The translations under genes were made by a program, and so were the position numbers. The notes under the pieces were generated by a model that had not been told where the DNA came from, ran no database searches, and saw only the letters and a program-made list of their open reading frames with translations. Positions 36,559-46,207 of a stretch of DNA of 64,000 bases are shown one piece after another. Origin of the DNA: Sulfidibacter corallicola (lineage in GTDB: Bacteria > Acidobacteriota > Holophagae > Acanthopleuribacterales > Acanthopleuribacteraceae); contig NZ_CP071793.1 of NCBI RefSeq assembly GCF_017498545.1, forward strand, positions 10,472,256 to 10,536,255, written 5' to 3'. Positions within the stretch are counted from its first letter, which is position 1. Each line of letters opens with the position of its first letter.

Positions 36559-37593
36559 ATGTACCGAATAGATTTGGAACCGCATGAGGTCCGCCAGGTC
36601 GAAGAACTGATCGACGGCGTCATGCTTCGATATAAATCGGTGGAAGATCCCGATTTTCTGGACGAGGTCAACGTCATCGCCCACGAGTTGCCTCGCCGCT
36701 TGCGCCACACATTGCACCGCTTCAAGCACTTCGAGGACTGTTACGGCACCTGCGTGGTCGGTGGCCTGCCGGTCGATGACGGGCAGATCGGGCCGACGCC
36801 GCAACACTGGCGCTACCGTCCCGAAGTGTCGCCCACCCTGCGCGAGGAGATCTTTTTCGTCTTGTGCAGTTCGATCCTGGGCGACGCCATCGCCTGGTCC
36901 ACCCAGCAGGACGGCTACCTGATGCACGAGGTCGCCCCGATCAAGGAACACGAGACGGATCAGCTCGGGTTCAGCAGCCAGCAATATTTGGAATGGCATA
37001 CGGAGGACGCGTTTCATCCCTACCGCGCCGACTATTTGGGGCTGATGTGTTTCCGCAACCCCACCGGGACATCGACGACGGTGGGCTCCGTGACCGATCT
37101 CGACCTGGAGGATCCCAAGTTCGACCATCTGTTCGACAGCCACTTCACCATCAAGCCGGACGAGTCGCACTTGGAGAAGAACCGCGCGTTGCACAAGGTG
37201 ACGCTGGCGGCGACGGCCCAACCGAACGGCAACCCGGACTACGACGAAATCAACCTGATGAACGAGCGTCCCGACACGATCGCGGTCCTCTTCGGGGATC
37301 GCAAAAGCCCCTACATGCGCTTGGATCCCTACTTCATGGGTGAGGTCGCATCGGATTCGGCGCGCGAAGCCCTCGACGAGTTGATCGAGCAAATCGAGAG
37401 CAACCTCAAGGAGTTCGTGTTGAAGCCGGGCGAGATCTTCTTCGCCGACAACTACCGCGTGGTGCACGGCCGCACCCCGTTCAAGGCCAAGTACGACGGT
37501 CGCGATCGCTGGCTCAAGCGCCTCAACATCGTGCGCGATTTGCGCAAGTCGCGGGACAAGCGCGCGCGTCCCAACTGCCGCAAAATCTCCTGA
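36559..37593 (+). CDS. vioC: Fe(II)/2-oxoglutarate oxygenase, arginine 3-hydroxylase (VioC) family
   Basis: 344 residues from the ATG at 36559 preceded by AAGGGAAGGAAG; a longer in-frame version from 36292 translates the structured leader. Clavaminate-synthase-like fold: metal-binding His147-Thr-Glu149 in EWHTEDAFHPYRADYLGLMC, distal His303 in NYRVVHGRTPF, and an Arg-rich 2-oxoglutarate-binding segment after it. The HTE motif with the AFHPYRADYLGL continuation is typical of non-haem hydroxylases acting on free Arg or Asn (VioC, OrfP, AsnO). Beside a VioD-like enzyme the expected reaction is L-Arg to (3S)-hydroxy-L-Arg. Hydroxylation of another amino acid cannot be excluded from sequence alone. 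Confidence 0.85.
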   Translation: MYRIDLEPHEVRQVEELIDGVMLRYKSVEDPDFLDEVNVIAHELPRRLRHTLHRFKHFEDCYGTCVVGGLPVDDGQIGPTPQHWRYRPEVSPTLREEIFFVLCSSILGDAIAWSTQQDGYLMHEVAPIKEHETDQLGFSSQQYLEWHTEDAFHPYRADYLGLMCFRNPTGTSTTVGSVTDLDLEDPKFDHLFDSHFTIKPDESHLEKNRALHKVTLAATAQPNGNPDYDEINLMNERPDTIAVLFGDRKSPYMRLDPYFMGEVASDSAREALDELIEQIESNLKEFVLKPGEIFFADNYRVVHGRTPFKAKYDGRDRWLKRLNIVRDLRKSRDKRARPNCRKIS

Positions 37594-37660
37594 ATCGGGA
37601 GAGGGCCGGGTGCCTCGGCATCCAGCTCTTTTCCGTCTCCGTCTCGGAAGGAACCCGAAC

Positions 37661-39526
37661 ATGTCGCTGAAGGACCGCCTGTTTCGCACCCTCGATGGAG
37701 GACTGCATACCGTCGAGCATGCCTTGTCCAGCATTCATCAATTTTTCGTGAGTACGACCTACGCCATGCGGGCCATCCGCCTGGTGTGGGAAACCAGCCG
37801 CAAGATGACGGTGAGCCTGCTGTTTCTGGCCATTACGGCCGGGTTGCTGCCCTTGCTGCAAATCGTCATCGCGGCAAAGATCGTGGACCAGGTGCTGCAC
37901 GCCATCGCGACCGGCCAACCGGAGGACTTCCAGTTGGCGCTCGTCCTCGTCGCCGCGGAGGGTCTGGCCCTCATCGCCGGTCAGGCCTGCGAGCACATCA
38001 TGCTCGCCCTGCGCGAAATCCTGCGCTCGCTGTTGTCCTTCCGCATCAACAAGCTCATTCTCGAAAAGGCCCAATCCCTCGAGCTGGCGCAGTTCGAGGA
38101 TGCGACCTTCTACGATCGCCTGCAGCAGGCACGGGAAGGCGCCTCGGAGCGCCCGCTCTCCCTGATCGAGAAGAGCTTCGGCATGATTCGCGACGGCACC
38201 GGGCTGATCGGCATGGCCGTTTCCCTGTGGTTTTTCTCCCCCTGGGCCGTGGTCGTTTTGGTGGTGGCCAGCCTGCCGGCCTTCCTGGTGGAGGCCAACT
38301 TCGCCAACCAGGCGTTCCACCTGTTCAAGTGGCAATCGCCGGAACTGCGCATGCAGCAGTATTTGGAGACGGTTCTTTCCCGCGAGGACTTCGTCAAAGA
38401 GGTCAAATTGTTCGATTTGGCCGGCCATTTCACGAAGCGCTACATCGCCATCTTCAAAAAGGTCTTCGCCAAGGAGAAGAGCCTGGTGGTGCGGCGCGAG
38501 GTGTGGGGTTTCCTGTTCGGGATCCTGGGCATCGCGGCACTCTACGGCACCTACGGGTGGATCGTCTACGTGGCGGCCATCGGCGGCATCACGCTCGGGG
38601 AGATGACCAAATACATCGGCTTCTTCCGCGAGGGGCAGCAGGCCTTCTTCGTGACGATGGAAGCGATCGGCGGCATGTACGAAGACAATCTCTACATCAC
38701 CAACCTCTACGAGTTCCTGGAAACGCCGGTGCCGCCGTGCGAGGGCCAGGCGCTGCGCGGACCCAAGCCGGCGGACGGCCTGCGTTTCGAGAAGATCTGG
38801 TTCACCTATCCCGGTGCGGACAAGCCGGCGCTCAAGGGCGTGTCCTTCCACGTGCAGCCAGGTGAAAAGTTGGCCCTTGTGGGCGAGAACGGATCGGGCA
38901 AGACGACGATCGTCAAGCTGATGACGCGGCTCTACCAACCCGAATCGGGGCGCATCACCCTCGAGGGTCTCGACATCCGCGACTGGGACGAACAGGCGCT
39001 ACAGCGTCGGTTCGGCGTGATCTTCCAGGATTTCGTACGCTACCAACTGAGCGTCGGCGAGAACATCGGCGTGGGTGACGTGACGGCTCTCGAGGCTCGC
39101 GATCGCTGGACGGAGGCGGCCGAGAAGGGCATGGCCACGCCGATCGTGGCCGCCATGGAACAGGGCTACGACACGCAATTGGGGCGCTGGTTCAAGAACG
39201 GTCGCGAGCTGAGCGGTGGTCAATGGCAGAAGATCGCCCTGTCGCGGGCCTTCATGCGCCGAGACGCCGACATCCTGATTCTCGACGAGCCGACGGCGGC
39301 CATGGACGCCCAGACCGAGGTCGACATTTTCGACCGATTTCGCGAGTTGACCCGCGAGCAGATGGCGCTGATCATTTCACACCGTTTCTCCACCGTACGC
39401 TTGGCGGATACGATCATCGTGATGGAGCACGGCGAGATCCTGGAGCAGGGAGACCACACGAGCCTGCTGCACCACGACGGGCGCTACGCCAGCCTGTTCC
39501 AGCTCCAGGCCGCGGGTTACCAATAA
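37661..39526 (+). CDS. ABC transporter, fused membrane and ATPase domains (exporter)
   Basis: 621 residues from the ATG at 37661, with GGAAGGA 8 nt upstream. The N-terminal half contains about six membrane spans (for example MTVSLLFLAITAGLLPLLQIVIA and WAVVVLVVASLPAFLV). The C-terminal half is a nucleotide-binding domain: Walker A GENGSGKTT, Q-loop VIFQDF, signature LSGGQWQK, Walker B ILILDEPTAAMD and H-loop ISHRFS. This half-transporter layout works as a homodimer. It is the last gene of the cluster on the plus strand, 67 bp after vioC, and most likely exports the product or confers self-resistance (context inference). Confidence 0.93.
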   Translation: MSLKDRLFRTLDGGLHTVEHALSSIHQFFVSTTYAMRAIRLVWETSRKMTVSLLFLAITAGLLPLLQIVIAAKIVDQVLHAIATGQPEDFQLALVLVAAEGLALIAGQACEHIMLALREILRSLLSFRINKLILEKAQSLELAQFEDATFYDRLQQAREGASERPLSLIEKSFGMIRDGTGLIGMAVSLWFFSPWAVVVLVVASLPAFLVEANFANQAFHLFKWQSPELRMQQYLETVLSREDFVKEVKLFDLAGHFTKRYIAIFKKVFAKEKSLVVRREVWGFLFGILGIAALYGTYGWIVYVAAIGGITLGEMTKYIGFFREGQQAFFVTMEAIGGMYEDNLYITNLYEFLETPVPPCEGQALRGPKPADGLRFEKIWFTYPGADKPALKGVSFHVQPGEKLALVGENGSGKTTIVKLMTRLYQPESGRITLEGLDIRDWDEQALQRRFGVIFQDFVRYQLSVGENIGVGDVTALEARDRWTEAAEKGMATPIVAAMEQGYDTQLGRWFKNGRELSGGQWQKIALSRAFMRRDADILILDEPTAAMDAQTEVDIFDRFRELTREQMALIISHRFSTVRLADTIIVMEHGEILEQGDHTSLLHHDGRYASLFQLQAAGYQ

Positions 39527-40286
39527 ACGTCCACGAACATGGTCCACGAAAAACCGGGAGCCTTTTTTGTCCACTAAAAACACGAAAAAACACGAACAAC
39601 TGGGTTTTCCGGTACAACACCACGAATGCACGCTTGCCCCGATCCTAGATTTAAAACACTATTCTGTCCACGGATCACACAGATCCACACAGATGATCAA
39701 CTGGTGCCCGTCCGGAAACAGCGGTTTTTTGAAAGGGTTCCTCCGATTCGGTAGGTTCTCAATGCAACCTGGTCTCAGCCGTCAGGCATCAGGCTTCAGT
39801 CGATCATCTATGAATCAGTATCTTGCTGAGACCTGATACCGTGCCCGCTCAGGCGAACCAACTTGGCTGTTACGATTTTTCCGTTTCAGGATGGGTACCC
39901 ATTATTCGTCACTCAGAAAATGATATTGATTTTATGGCGCATTTCTCGGCATGCACATACCCGTTCTTCAAAAGATACTGTTCATCATTCGTGTGAATCG
40001 GTGTGATTCGTGGACAGACTTCTTCTCTCTTAGCATTGCATTGATCATAAAGGGTGCATATGAGTGACGAATGAGATACTGATGATGATTATTCGACGTC
40101 CACAAGGTTTAAATAGGTTACCGCTGTGAAAATAGACGCTTCTTATATTTATGCCAACTCGAGTCATTCGTGGACATTCCTGACGAAGGAGACGTAAAGC
40201 CTAGGCGCAGGCGAACAAGGTTCGTAAGTGGTCTTTCTTTTTCGTGTCTTTTCGTGGATTTAGTGGACAGTTGTCCTGGGCCGCCG
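39527..40286. other. Intergenic region filled by a nested inverted-repeat element
   Basis: About 760 bp without a gene between two convergent genes. Outer arms carry the GTCCACTAAAAACACGAAAA type near 39570 and its inverted form near 40228-40272. Inner arms GTCCACGGATCACACAGATC (39665) and its inverted counterpart GTGTGATTCGTGGAC (ending 40016) bound a 352-bp interior that differs from the 226-bp cores elsewhere. Confidence 0.7.
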
Positions 40287-41417
40287 TCAGTTTCGTGGAA
40301 CCAGGTCGAACGCCGTGCGCGCGACTTCCCTCCCGTTGAGGTGAATGGCCAGCAGGTGCTCGCCAGGATAGTAGGTGCGCGTCGTGATCGCCTTGAACGA
40401 ATGGCGCTTCGAGATCGGTACCGGCTCGCCGGTATGACAGATCCCGGTTTTGAGCTTAAAGACCTTCTCCGAACGCTTGCCGTTCTTTTTGACGAAATGG
40501 ATCGCGTAATCCAACACGTATTTCTGATGGTCCTTCGACGCGTCCAAGACAAGCTGAAACGCGATCTCGCCGCCAAGCGCCACCTCGCTCGGTTCGAGCC
40601 GTAAATCCCGGATCGCGATGTGGGGGTCGTTGTCGTAGCCCAAGAGCGGAAAGACGCCAGGATGACCCATCTTGACCAGGGTTCGCGTGGCATGCTTCAC
40701 GATCCACTGGAGATGGTCGGGATCGCCAACCTCCTGGTCCAACCAATCCTGGCAGAGCTGAACGACCCGATCCGGATGGTCCTTGCTGATGTCGTTCACG
40801 TGATTGGCGACCGAACGCCGCACGTAGAGACTGGGATCCTGCCTGAGTCGATCCAGAAACGGAATCGTGGGTTCGGGATCCCGGATGAAGTCCTGGAGCC
40901 GCATGCCCCAGGGAAGCCGAGGGCGCGTCCCCTCCGAGACCAGGCGCCGCACGTGTTCGTCGGCGTGATCGCACCAGGCCTCCAGTTGGCGATAGGTGCG
41001 ATCGTAGTGTTGCTTGATGAAGGGCCGAATGGCGAACTCGGCACTGAACAGATGGGTCAATCGCTCCATGACGGCGAAGGCGGCGTCCGGGTGGTCGAGC
41101 CCGTAGGCGGCCACGTAGTCGGTGACCGGCCAGATCGCGAAACCGCGAATGGGGTCGTCGGGATCGCCGTGGTCCCACACTTCGGGAAGCCGGCACAGGG
41201 CCTCGGCCGCCGTCTCGAACCGGGACGGTAAAAACCCGTGCATGACCTCGATGAGATGGCGCACACGTTCCTTCAGCTCGAGGGCCTCGAGTCCGTCGAG
41301 CGCGGCCCGTTTGAAACCTCGGCTGTCGAAGTCGGGCAACACGGCGTTCAAACCGGAAACGATGCGGTCGATGGCGGCCTCACCGAGACCGTCTTTCATC
41401 AAGGATTGGCTGGACAT
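40287..41417 (-). CDS. AlkC/AlkD-type DNA glycosylase (DNA alkylation repeat protein)
   Basis: 376 residues from the ATG at 41417 (GAGGTGAT just upstream); a longer in-frame start at 41510 seems unlikely. The central part is alpha-helical HEAT-like repeats, e.g. VRRSVANHVNDISKDHPDRVVQLCQDWL and WIVKHATRTLVKMG, typical of DNA alkylation repeat enzymes that excise N3/N7-alkylated bases. The last ~75 residues (IAIRDLRLEPSEVALGGEIAF onward) are beta-rich and resemble the Ig-like domain reported for some AlkC proteins. It is likely a cytoplasmic base-excision repair enzyme. It is convergent with the biosynthetic cluster, so a link to self-protection is only speculative. Confidence 0.85.
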   Translation of the reverse strand: MSSQSLMKDGLGEAAIDRIVSGLNAVLPDFDSRGFKRAALDGLEALELKERVRHLIEVMHGFLPSRFETAAEALCRLPEVWDHGDPDDPIRGFAIWPVTDYVAAYGLDHPDAAFAVMERLTHLFSAEFAIRPFIKQHYDRTYRQLEAWCDHADEHVRRLVSEGTRPRLPWGMRLQDFIRDPEPTIPFLDRLRQDPSLYVRRSVANHVNDISKDHPDRVVQLCQDWLDQEVGDPDHLQWIVKHATRTLVKMGHPGVFPLLGYDNDPHIAIRDLRLEPSEVALGGEIAFQLVLDASKDHQKYVLDYAIHFVKKNGKRSEKVFKLKTGICHTGEPVPISKRHSFKAITTRTYYPGEHLLAIHLNGREVARTAFDLVPRN

Positions 41418-41926
41418 GCAGATCACCTCGGCCGGAAAGGGTAGAACGGGGCAGGCGAAAAGTGTCTCAGAGCCAGGGCGAAGTTGCAACCAACAACATT
41501 TCCAGCGCATTACTTACTCTCAGATTCGCCGAGAAAAAGCCCACGAATCACACGAAATGGCTTCTTGGGCGGGAGTCCTCGGCAGGCGCATTTGGTGTCA
41601 CACATGGTCCAGCTTTTCCTGGTTTCGATCATTCCTGCCATCCTGATCGGGATTTGACGACGGCAAGACCCAGCTCAGGTTAAACAAGCCACTTTGTTTC
41701 AAGAGAGTTCCCAGAAAACGCGTCCAATGAGCGGCAAGCGAACCTGGTGGGCCTTCCCTGGGTACCTGTGAGGTGGGCAAGCATTCTCCCAAACAAACGA
41801 CACACACCCTGTAATTTAGTTAAACAACCTGGCTCAAATGACAAAATATCGATAGATTAAAATAATACGACTCCGTTTCCTCTGCGAACTCCGTGGTAAA
41901 AAATCATAGTATGATACGGCATTTCA
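41418..41926. other. Intergenic region, no gene seen
   Basis: About 510 bp with only short incoherent ORFs. A fragment at 41871-41904 (CTCCGTTTCC...GAACTCCGTGGTAAAAAAT) is related to one arm of the inverted-repeat element at 6140-6401. Confidence 0.5.
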
Positions 41927-42406
41927 TCACCCATTGGATAAAAAGCGTTGCCAAAGATCCGTTTCCGCGGCGGTCTTGATCATGGTGTTCCGTTCGCGGA
42001 GTAGCCGGGTCATGTAGCGTTTCAGGACCAGCCATTCCGCCAGCCGTCCCAGGGGGCCCAGCGGTGCGTCGAAGTCAAAGACGTCCGTCATGACGGTGAT
42101 CCCGTTTTCGTGCTCGAAGAGGTGGTCGTGATCGAAACGTTTGAAGATGCCTCGTTCCTGCGAGTCCCGAAAAAAGTGGGGCGACTCCATGGCGGTGATC
42201 CGGGTGGTGAGCCGCTGCCGGATGCCGAAGTGAACGGCACTCCAGGTAACCGTCTCCCCCAGGGTGATGAGTCCGGAGGTTCGACCCGCAACCGCTCTTT
42301 CCCGATGGGTCGATTGACTGCCGATGTGGAGATCGATGCTGCGCGAAAGATCGAACACGCGCTCGATGGGTGCCTCGATCTCGGTGGTGATGTGGAGTGC
42401 GGTCAT
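41927..42406 (-). CDS. SRPBCC (START/Bet v1-like) family protein
   Basis: 159 residues from the ATG at 42406. The pattern begins with HITTEIEAPIERVFDLSRSIDLH, the usual first strand and helix of SRPBCC ligand-binding proteins. It continues with FGIRQRLTTRITAMESPHFFRDSQERGIFKRFDHDHLFEHENGITVMTDVFDFDAPLGPLG and ends in a long C-terminal helix. Members bind hydrophobic ligands or act as cyclases/dehydrases. No catalytic residue can be assigned. It is a single gene with no evident operon partner; the AlkC-like gene is 509 bp downstream on the same strand. Confidence 0.85.
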   Translation of the reverse strand: MTALHITTEIEAPIERVFDLSRSIDLHIGSQSTHRERAVAGRTSGLITLGETVTWSAVHFGIRQRLTTRITAMESPHFFRDSQERGIFKRFDHDHLFEHENGITVMTDVFDFDAPLGPLGRLAEWLVLKRYMTRLLRERNTMIKTAAETDLWQRFLSNG

Positions 42407-42808
42407 GGTCCATCCATGGAGAATACGCCAGGGTGAAACGAGTCGATCCGCTGGCCACGGAACAAACGCCCCAAGGCCTGATGGATGCCCTAGCTGCGGT
42501 TCGCCTCGGGATCGAACAAAGGCTCGATGTCAAGGAGCGATCGGTGCGAGATATCGTTGCGTTGGGGATATGCGAAAAAAATCACATTTCCTCCCAAATT
42601 CCTCCACAATCGCCCCGCGATAATCGCACCATTGCGAGTTTTGGCGAAATCTCTTTTTGAGATGATAACGGTTTTTTACATGCCACGAAAGCTCAATATA
42701 TTCTCGTGACCAAGGCCCAAAGTCTAAGACGAGAACGCCAAAGCTTTCCAATTTCCTTTCTTCATTGAATTTTCACTTCAACCAAACCCCTTTTTGAGGT
42801 TAGACATC
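42407..42808. other. Intergenic region, no gene seen
   Basis: About 400 bp between divergent genes; AT-rich from about 42560 on. It presumably holds promoters for the SRPBCC gene and the large secreted protein. No clear promoter hexamer, RNA or repeat was identified. Confidence 0.45.
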
Positions 42809-45700
42809 ATGCATTCCCACACGGAAACACTTGCTTTCTACACACCTAAGCTGGCGCGTACGTCCCTTGCCGCTGTGCACACCCTCCTCCTGCTGGGATT
42901 TGTGTTTACAGGTTCCCTCTCGGCACAGGACGAGACCCACTGGGTCAAAATCAAGACCGCGGGTACCCCCGATTCCGGCTCTCTCGGCCAACCGGTGAAG
43001 GTCTATTTACTGGACCAAAACGGCCACCTTTTCCTCTCTGAAGGCCAACCTCTGGTCACCGCGGGCCTGACCCGCGTGAACCTGAGCGGGCCCTTTCTCT
43101 ATTCCGGCAGTGATTTGCGCCCGGGCAACGTGGCCCTGCACAATACCGCGGACAATCCGGTACGCATCACGAGAATGACGACCTCTCTGAAACCCAATAA
43201 GCACTATACCGACTTCTTCCACCACGTCAACGAGCAGAATACCCCAAACCGCTGCAATGAAACGCTTTGGGGTAAGATGACGATGCGCCCCGGCCAAATC
43301 AAACGCTTTATCGCAAAAAAGCCGACGCACCATTGTGGTTTCCATGTCTACAAGGTCAAGCGCCTGGCTTCCTCTCCCGCCGACGATATCGCCATCGACA
43401 GCGACGGCGACGGCATCGAAGATTCAGTCGATAACTGCCCCAACATCGCCAATCTGGACCAAAGCGACCTGGACGGCGACGGCGAGGGCGACCTTTGCGA
43501 CGACACCCCCTACGGTGAAGACAGCGATGGCGACGGGGTCTACGACTACCAAGACAACTGCGTCAGCTACTTCAACCCGCTCCAAACGGACAGCAACGGC
43601 GATGGTCTCGGCGACGCCTGCAGCTCGCGCACGATACAATTCACCAACGACGACCACGACAACTACCAATTTGCCACCTATGACGATGCCGCCGTGGTCA
43701 TCGACGGTTTCGGTGAAGAGGTGGCCTTGGAATCGTTCGAACTGCTCACCGAACCGCAACGCGGCAGTTTGGCCCTTTCCGGTAACGAGCTGGTGTACAC
43801 GCCCGACGGCGGTTTCGAAGGCCTCGACCAGTTTTCCTACAGCTTGCGCAACAACGAGAACCAAGTCGACGAGGCCCACATCTTGGTCAACCTGATCCAG
43901 GGAGATTGCAACACCGCCAACTTCAGCGGCACCGCCGACGGCTTGGTCACGTTGATCCCCAACCACGTCATTTCGCAAGACTTGATCGGCAACGTCACGG
44001 TCTACGACCAGCTCGACGCCGCCCGCGACACGCCGACCCGCGCGCACATGGAACAAAAAACCATGGTGCTCCAACTGGAAGATCTCGTCCTCGGCAACGA
44101 CGCACTGACGCTGTCCTTCCTGACCAAACCCAACACGTTGGGAGAGGTGCAGGTGCTCTTGGAATCCAACGGCCTGCGAATCTACCAAGAGGAAGATCGC
44201 CTGTTCTTCGAATTCATCAACGACGGCACGGTGACCACCCAAATCGCTTCCGCCCGACTCCTCAACCAGTTCAGTTGCAACCACGTTGCCGTGCTTTTGG
44301 GCGGAAACACGGTGAGCACCCTGGTCAACGGCGAACGCCAAGATACCGCGCTCGAGAGCGCCCCAGACGACTTGATGGAAACCCTGCGCTTCCCACGACA
44401 CGAGGGTGCACTTTGGAACGTGCGGATCTACGACCGCCTGCTCGGTGACGAAGAACTGGCGGTTCTCGGTGAAAACTGCACACCCGACTCGGCCGCGGCA
44501 GAACGCTATCCCGATTACCCCAACTTTATGTGCGGCATTTACGTGTGCGAGTACTGGGATAGCGAGATCGTCGCCGGTCACGAAGAAAGTCTCGACTACT
44601 ACGTGCACAAGCAGGACGAGGTCTACGAAGAGAACGTCTTCGATCACGGCATGTCGCCGCGCGGGAACCTCTGCGATTACATCGACAACGGTTCCGGCAA
44701 AGACCTGGTCCTCAGTCAAGGCATCTTCAACACCTTCGTCAGGCCCTACAGCTTCAGCAGCCCGCTCACCCAGGTGAACGGCCAGTTCTGGCTGCACGAA
44801 AACTTCCACTCCTTCCAAGGCAAGCTCAAGAATTACAACGGTTTTGGTGGGAACAAGTACTTTTTGGAAGCCTCCGCAAGCTGGCAACCCTTCCGCAACA
44901 TCCCCGCCGTTCGCGACACCTTGATCGCCTTCTACACCGCGATTCCCCACCTGCCGATGTGGGTCGTCAACGGCTCGCCGACCGAAGATCGCGCCGGCCA
45001 CGACAAGCAGGGCGGTCACGCCTACGGCGCCTCGATTTGGTGGTTCTACCTCACCGAAACCGTCGCCTACCCGCGTTTGATCGGCGATATGTTCAACGAT
45101 CGCCGCGTTGCCAGTGAACCGATGGCGGTCGCCAAGGATTTGGTGGAAGCCGAGGGTTACGACTTCGCCGAAATCTTCGCCGACTTCGCCGCCGTGGCCA
45201 CCACCTGGGACATGGAACACGAAGCGTTGTGGCGCGAATCGGAGGAAGCTTCGCTGCGCCGTATGGCCGGCGGCGGCGACATCGACGCCGTCAACCACAA
45301 GTTCACCGCAAACATGGACAACAGCGCCACCTGCGGCGAATGGACCGACGTACCCACCGCGTACTTGCCTGGCTCCTGGGCCAACAACGCATACGAGGTC
45401 GCACCGCCCACGGTGAACGAAACCTATCGCGTCGCGGTGTTCGCCGAGTCTGCGACCCTGGATCCCAACCTGTTTCGCGGCCGGTTGGTGGTCTACAACA
45501 GCACCACCGGCGAACGCCGATACACGCCAATCGCGGTTTCGGACGATCTCGACAACGCGGTCGAAGTCGACGTCGACGTCGCCGCCGGTGAAACGCTGTA
45601 TTTGGTGGTCGCCACCACGCCGGACGTCTTCTCCGGCTGGGACTTCTACAACTACAGCTATCGCATTGAAGCGTTGGGCCAAAGCTGTAACGAAAACTAG
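42809..45700 (+). CDS. Large secreted protein: TSP type-3 calcium repeats, LamG-like domain, putative HExxH metallopeptidase
   Basis: 963 residues from the ATG at 42809, chosen because TGAGGT at 42795-42800 has good spacing; the upstream TTG at 42794 is unlikely. A signal peptide is present (AAVHTLLLLGFVFTGSLSAQ). Around residues 195-275 are thrombospondin type-3-like Asp-rich motifs (DSDGDGIEDSVDNCP, DLDGDGEGDLCDD, DSNGDGLGDAC) that bind calcium. Residues about 420-550 look like a concanavalin/LamG jelly roll (LTLSFLTKPNTLGEVQVLLES). Near 663-667 HENFH matches HExxH, followed by EASASWQPF, reminiscent of zinc peptidases whose third ligand is downstream. The C-terminal ~100 residues resemble a beta-sandwich (ETYRVAVFAESATLDPNLF). 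The peptidase role is unproven. A strong terminator follows. Confidence 0.8.
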   Translation: MHSHTETLAFYTPKLARTSLAAVHTLLLLGFVFTGSLSAQDETHWVKIKTAGTPDSGSLGQPVKVYLLDQNGHLFLSEGQPLVTAGLTRVNLSGPFLYSGSDLRPGNVALHNTADNPVRITRMTTSLKPNKHYTDFFHHVNEQNTPNRCNETLWGKMTMRPGQIKRFIAKKPTHHCGFHVYKVKRLASSPADDIAIDSDGDGIEDSVDNCPNIANLDQSDLDGDGEGDLCDDTPYGEDSDGDGVYDYQDNCVSYFNPLQTDSNGDGLGDACSSRTIQFTNDDHDNYQFATYDDAAVVIDGFGEEVALESFELLTEPQRGSLALSGNELVYTPDGGFEGLDQFSYSLRNNENQVDEAHILVNLIQGDCNTANFSGTADGLVTLIPNHVISQDLIGNVTVYDQLDAARDTPTRAHMEQKTMVLQLEDLVLGNDALTLSFLTKPNTLGEVQVLLESNGLRIYQEEDRLFFEFINDGTVTTQIASARLLNQFSCNHVAVLLGGNTVSTLVNGERQDTALESAPDDLMETLRFPRHEGALWNVRIYDRLLGDEELAVLGENCTPDSAAAERYPDYPNFMCGIYVCEYWDSEIVAGHEESLDYYVHKQDEVYEENVFDHGMSPRGNLCDYIDNGSGKDLVLSQGIFNTFVRPYSFSSPLTQVNGQFWLHENFHSFQGKLKNYNGFGGNKYFLEASASWQPFRNIPAVRDTLIAFYTAIPHLPMWVVNGSPTEDRAGHDKQGGHAYGASIWWFYLTETVAYPRLIGDMFNDRRVASEPMAVAKDLVEAEGYDFAEIFADFAAVATTWDMEHEALWRESEEASLRRMAGGGDIDAVNHKFTANMDNSATCGEWTDVPTAYLPGSWANNAYEVAPPTVNETYRVAVFAESATLDPNLFRGRLVVYNSTTGERRYTPIAVSDDLDNAVEVDVDVAAGETLYLVVATTPDVFSGWDFYNYSYRIEALGQSCNEN

Positions 45701-45723
45701 CCAAAACGCGAACCGCAAAACCA

Positions 45724-45761
45724 AGGCGCGGCCGACAGCAACTGTCGACCGCGCCTTTTTT
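45724..45761 (+). terminator. Rho-independent terminator after the large secreted protein
   Basis: AGGCGCGGCCGACAG pairs with CTGTCGACCGCGCCT (one mismatch) around a 2-nt loop, followed by six T residues at 45756-45761. It starts 24 bp after the stop codon. Confidence 0.88.
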
Positions 45762-46207
45762 CGTTTGCCACCCGATGGATTGCCATGAAGCGACCGAGCG
45801 GGTACGGATCGCCTCTCCTGCCAGAGGCGCAGGCATCGAGAGTGTGACACCAAAAATCCAAACGGCCAGGGCCAGACGTATCTGTTTCCGAAGCCACATG
45901 CACATCGAGTTTCGAATTTTGGATTCGCAAAGCAACGGAACGTGCCATCCATGGCCGACAGGGCCCTCGCCTTTTACGGGCGTGGCAGACCAAGCACACC
46001 TGACGTTGCCGTTCCGTGGACCGAGGTCACCGGCTCGATGGGCCTCGCGCTTCGCCCCTTTCGATTCCACCCGTCCCTACCGTCGTCACCAACACCCATT
46101 CGCCGCTTTCGAGGGAGGCCCGATCACGATCCGGGCGTCGGGCTCCCACCCACTCGGAACAATGGCAGCCTCGCCCCCATCAAGCGTGTCTCTCGAAGGT
46201 GTCCCTC
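45762..46207. other. Intergenic region, no gene seen
   Basis: About 450 bp between the terminator and the next secreted protein. ORFs through it lack recognisable domains; one is the in-frame upstream extension of the next gene. No repeat was recognised. Confidence 0.45.

Noticed and set aside
35101-37593. Enduracididine-type (MppO/MppP/MppR) assignment for the PLP/oxygenase pair
   Set aside because: The PLP protein's N-terminal blocks and WDGAF and SKAYG contexts fit VioD rather than MppP, and no MppR-like gene is present.
43424-45952. 842-codon minus-strand ORF opposite the large secreted protein
   Set aside because: The plus-strand frame has a signal peptide, calcium repeats and a terminator; the minus frame has none and crosses that terminator.
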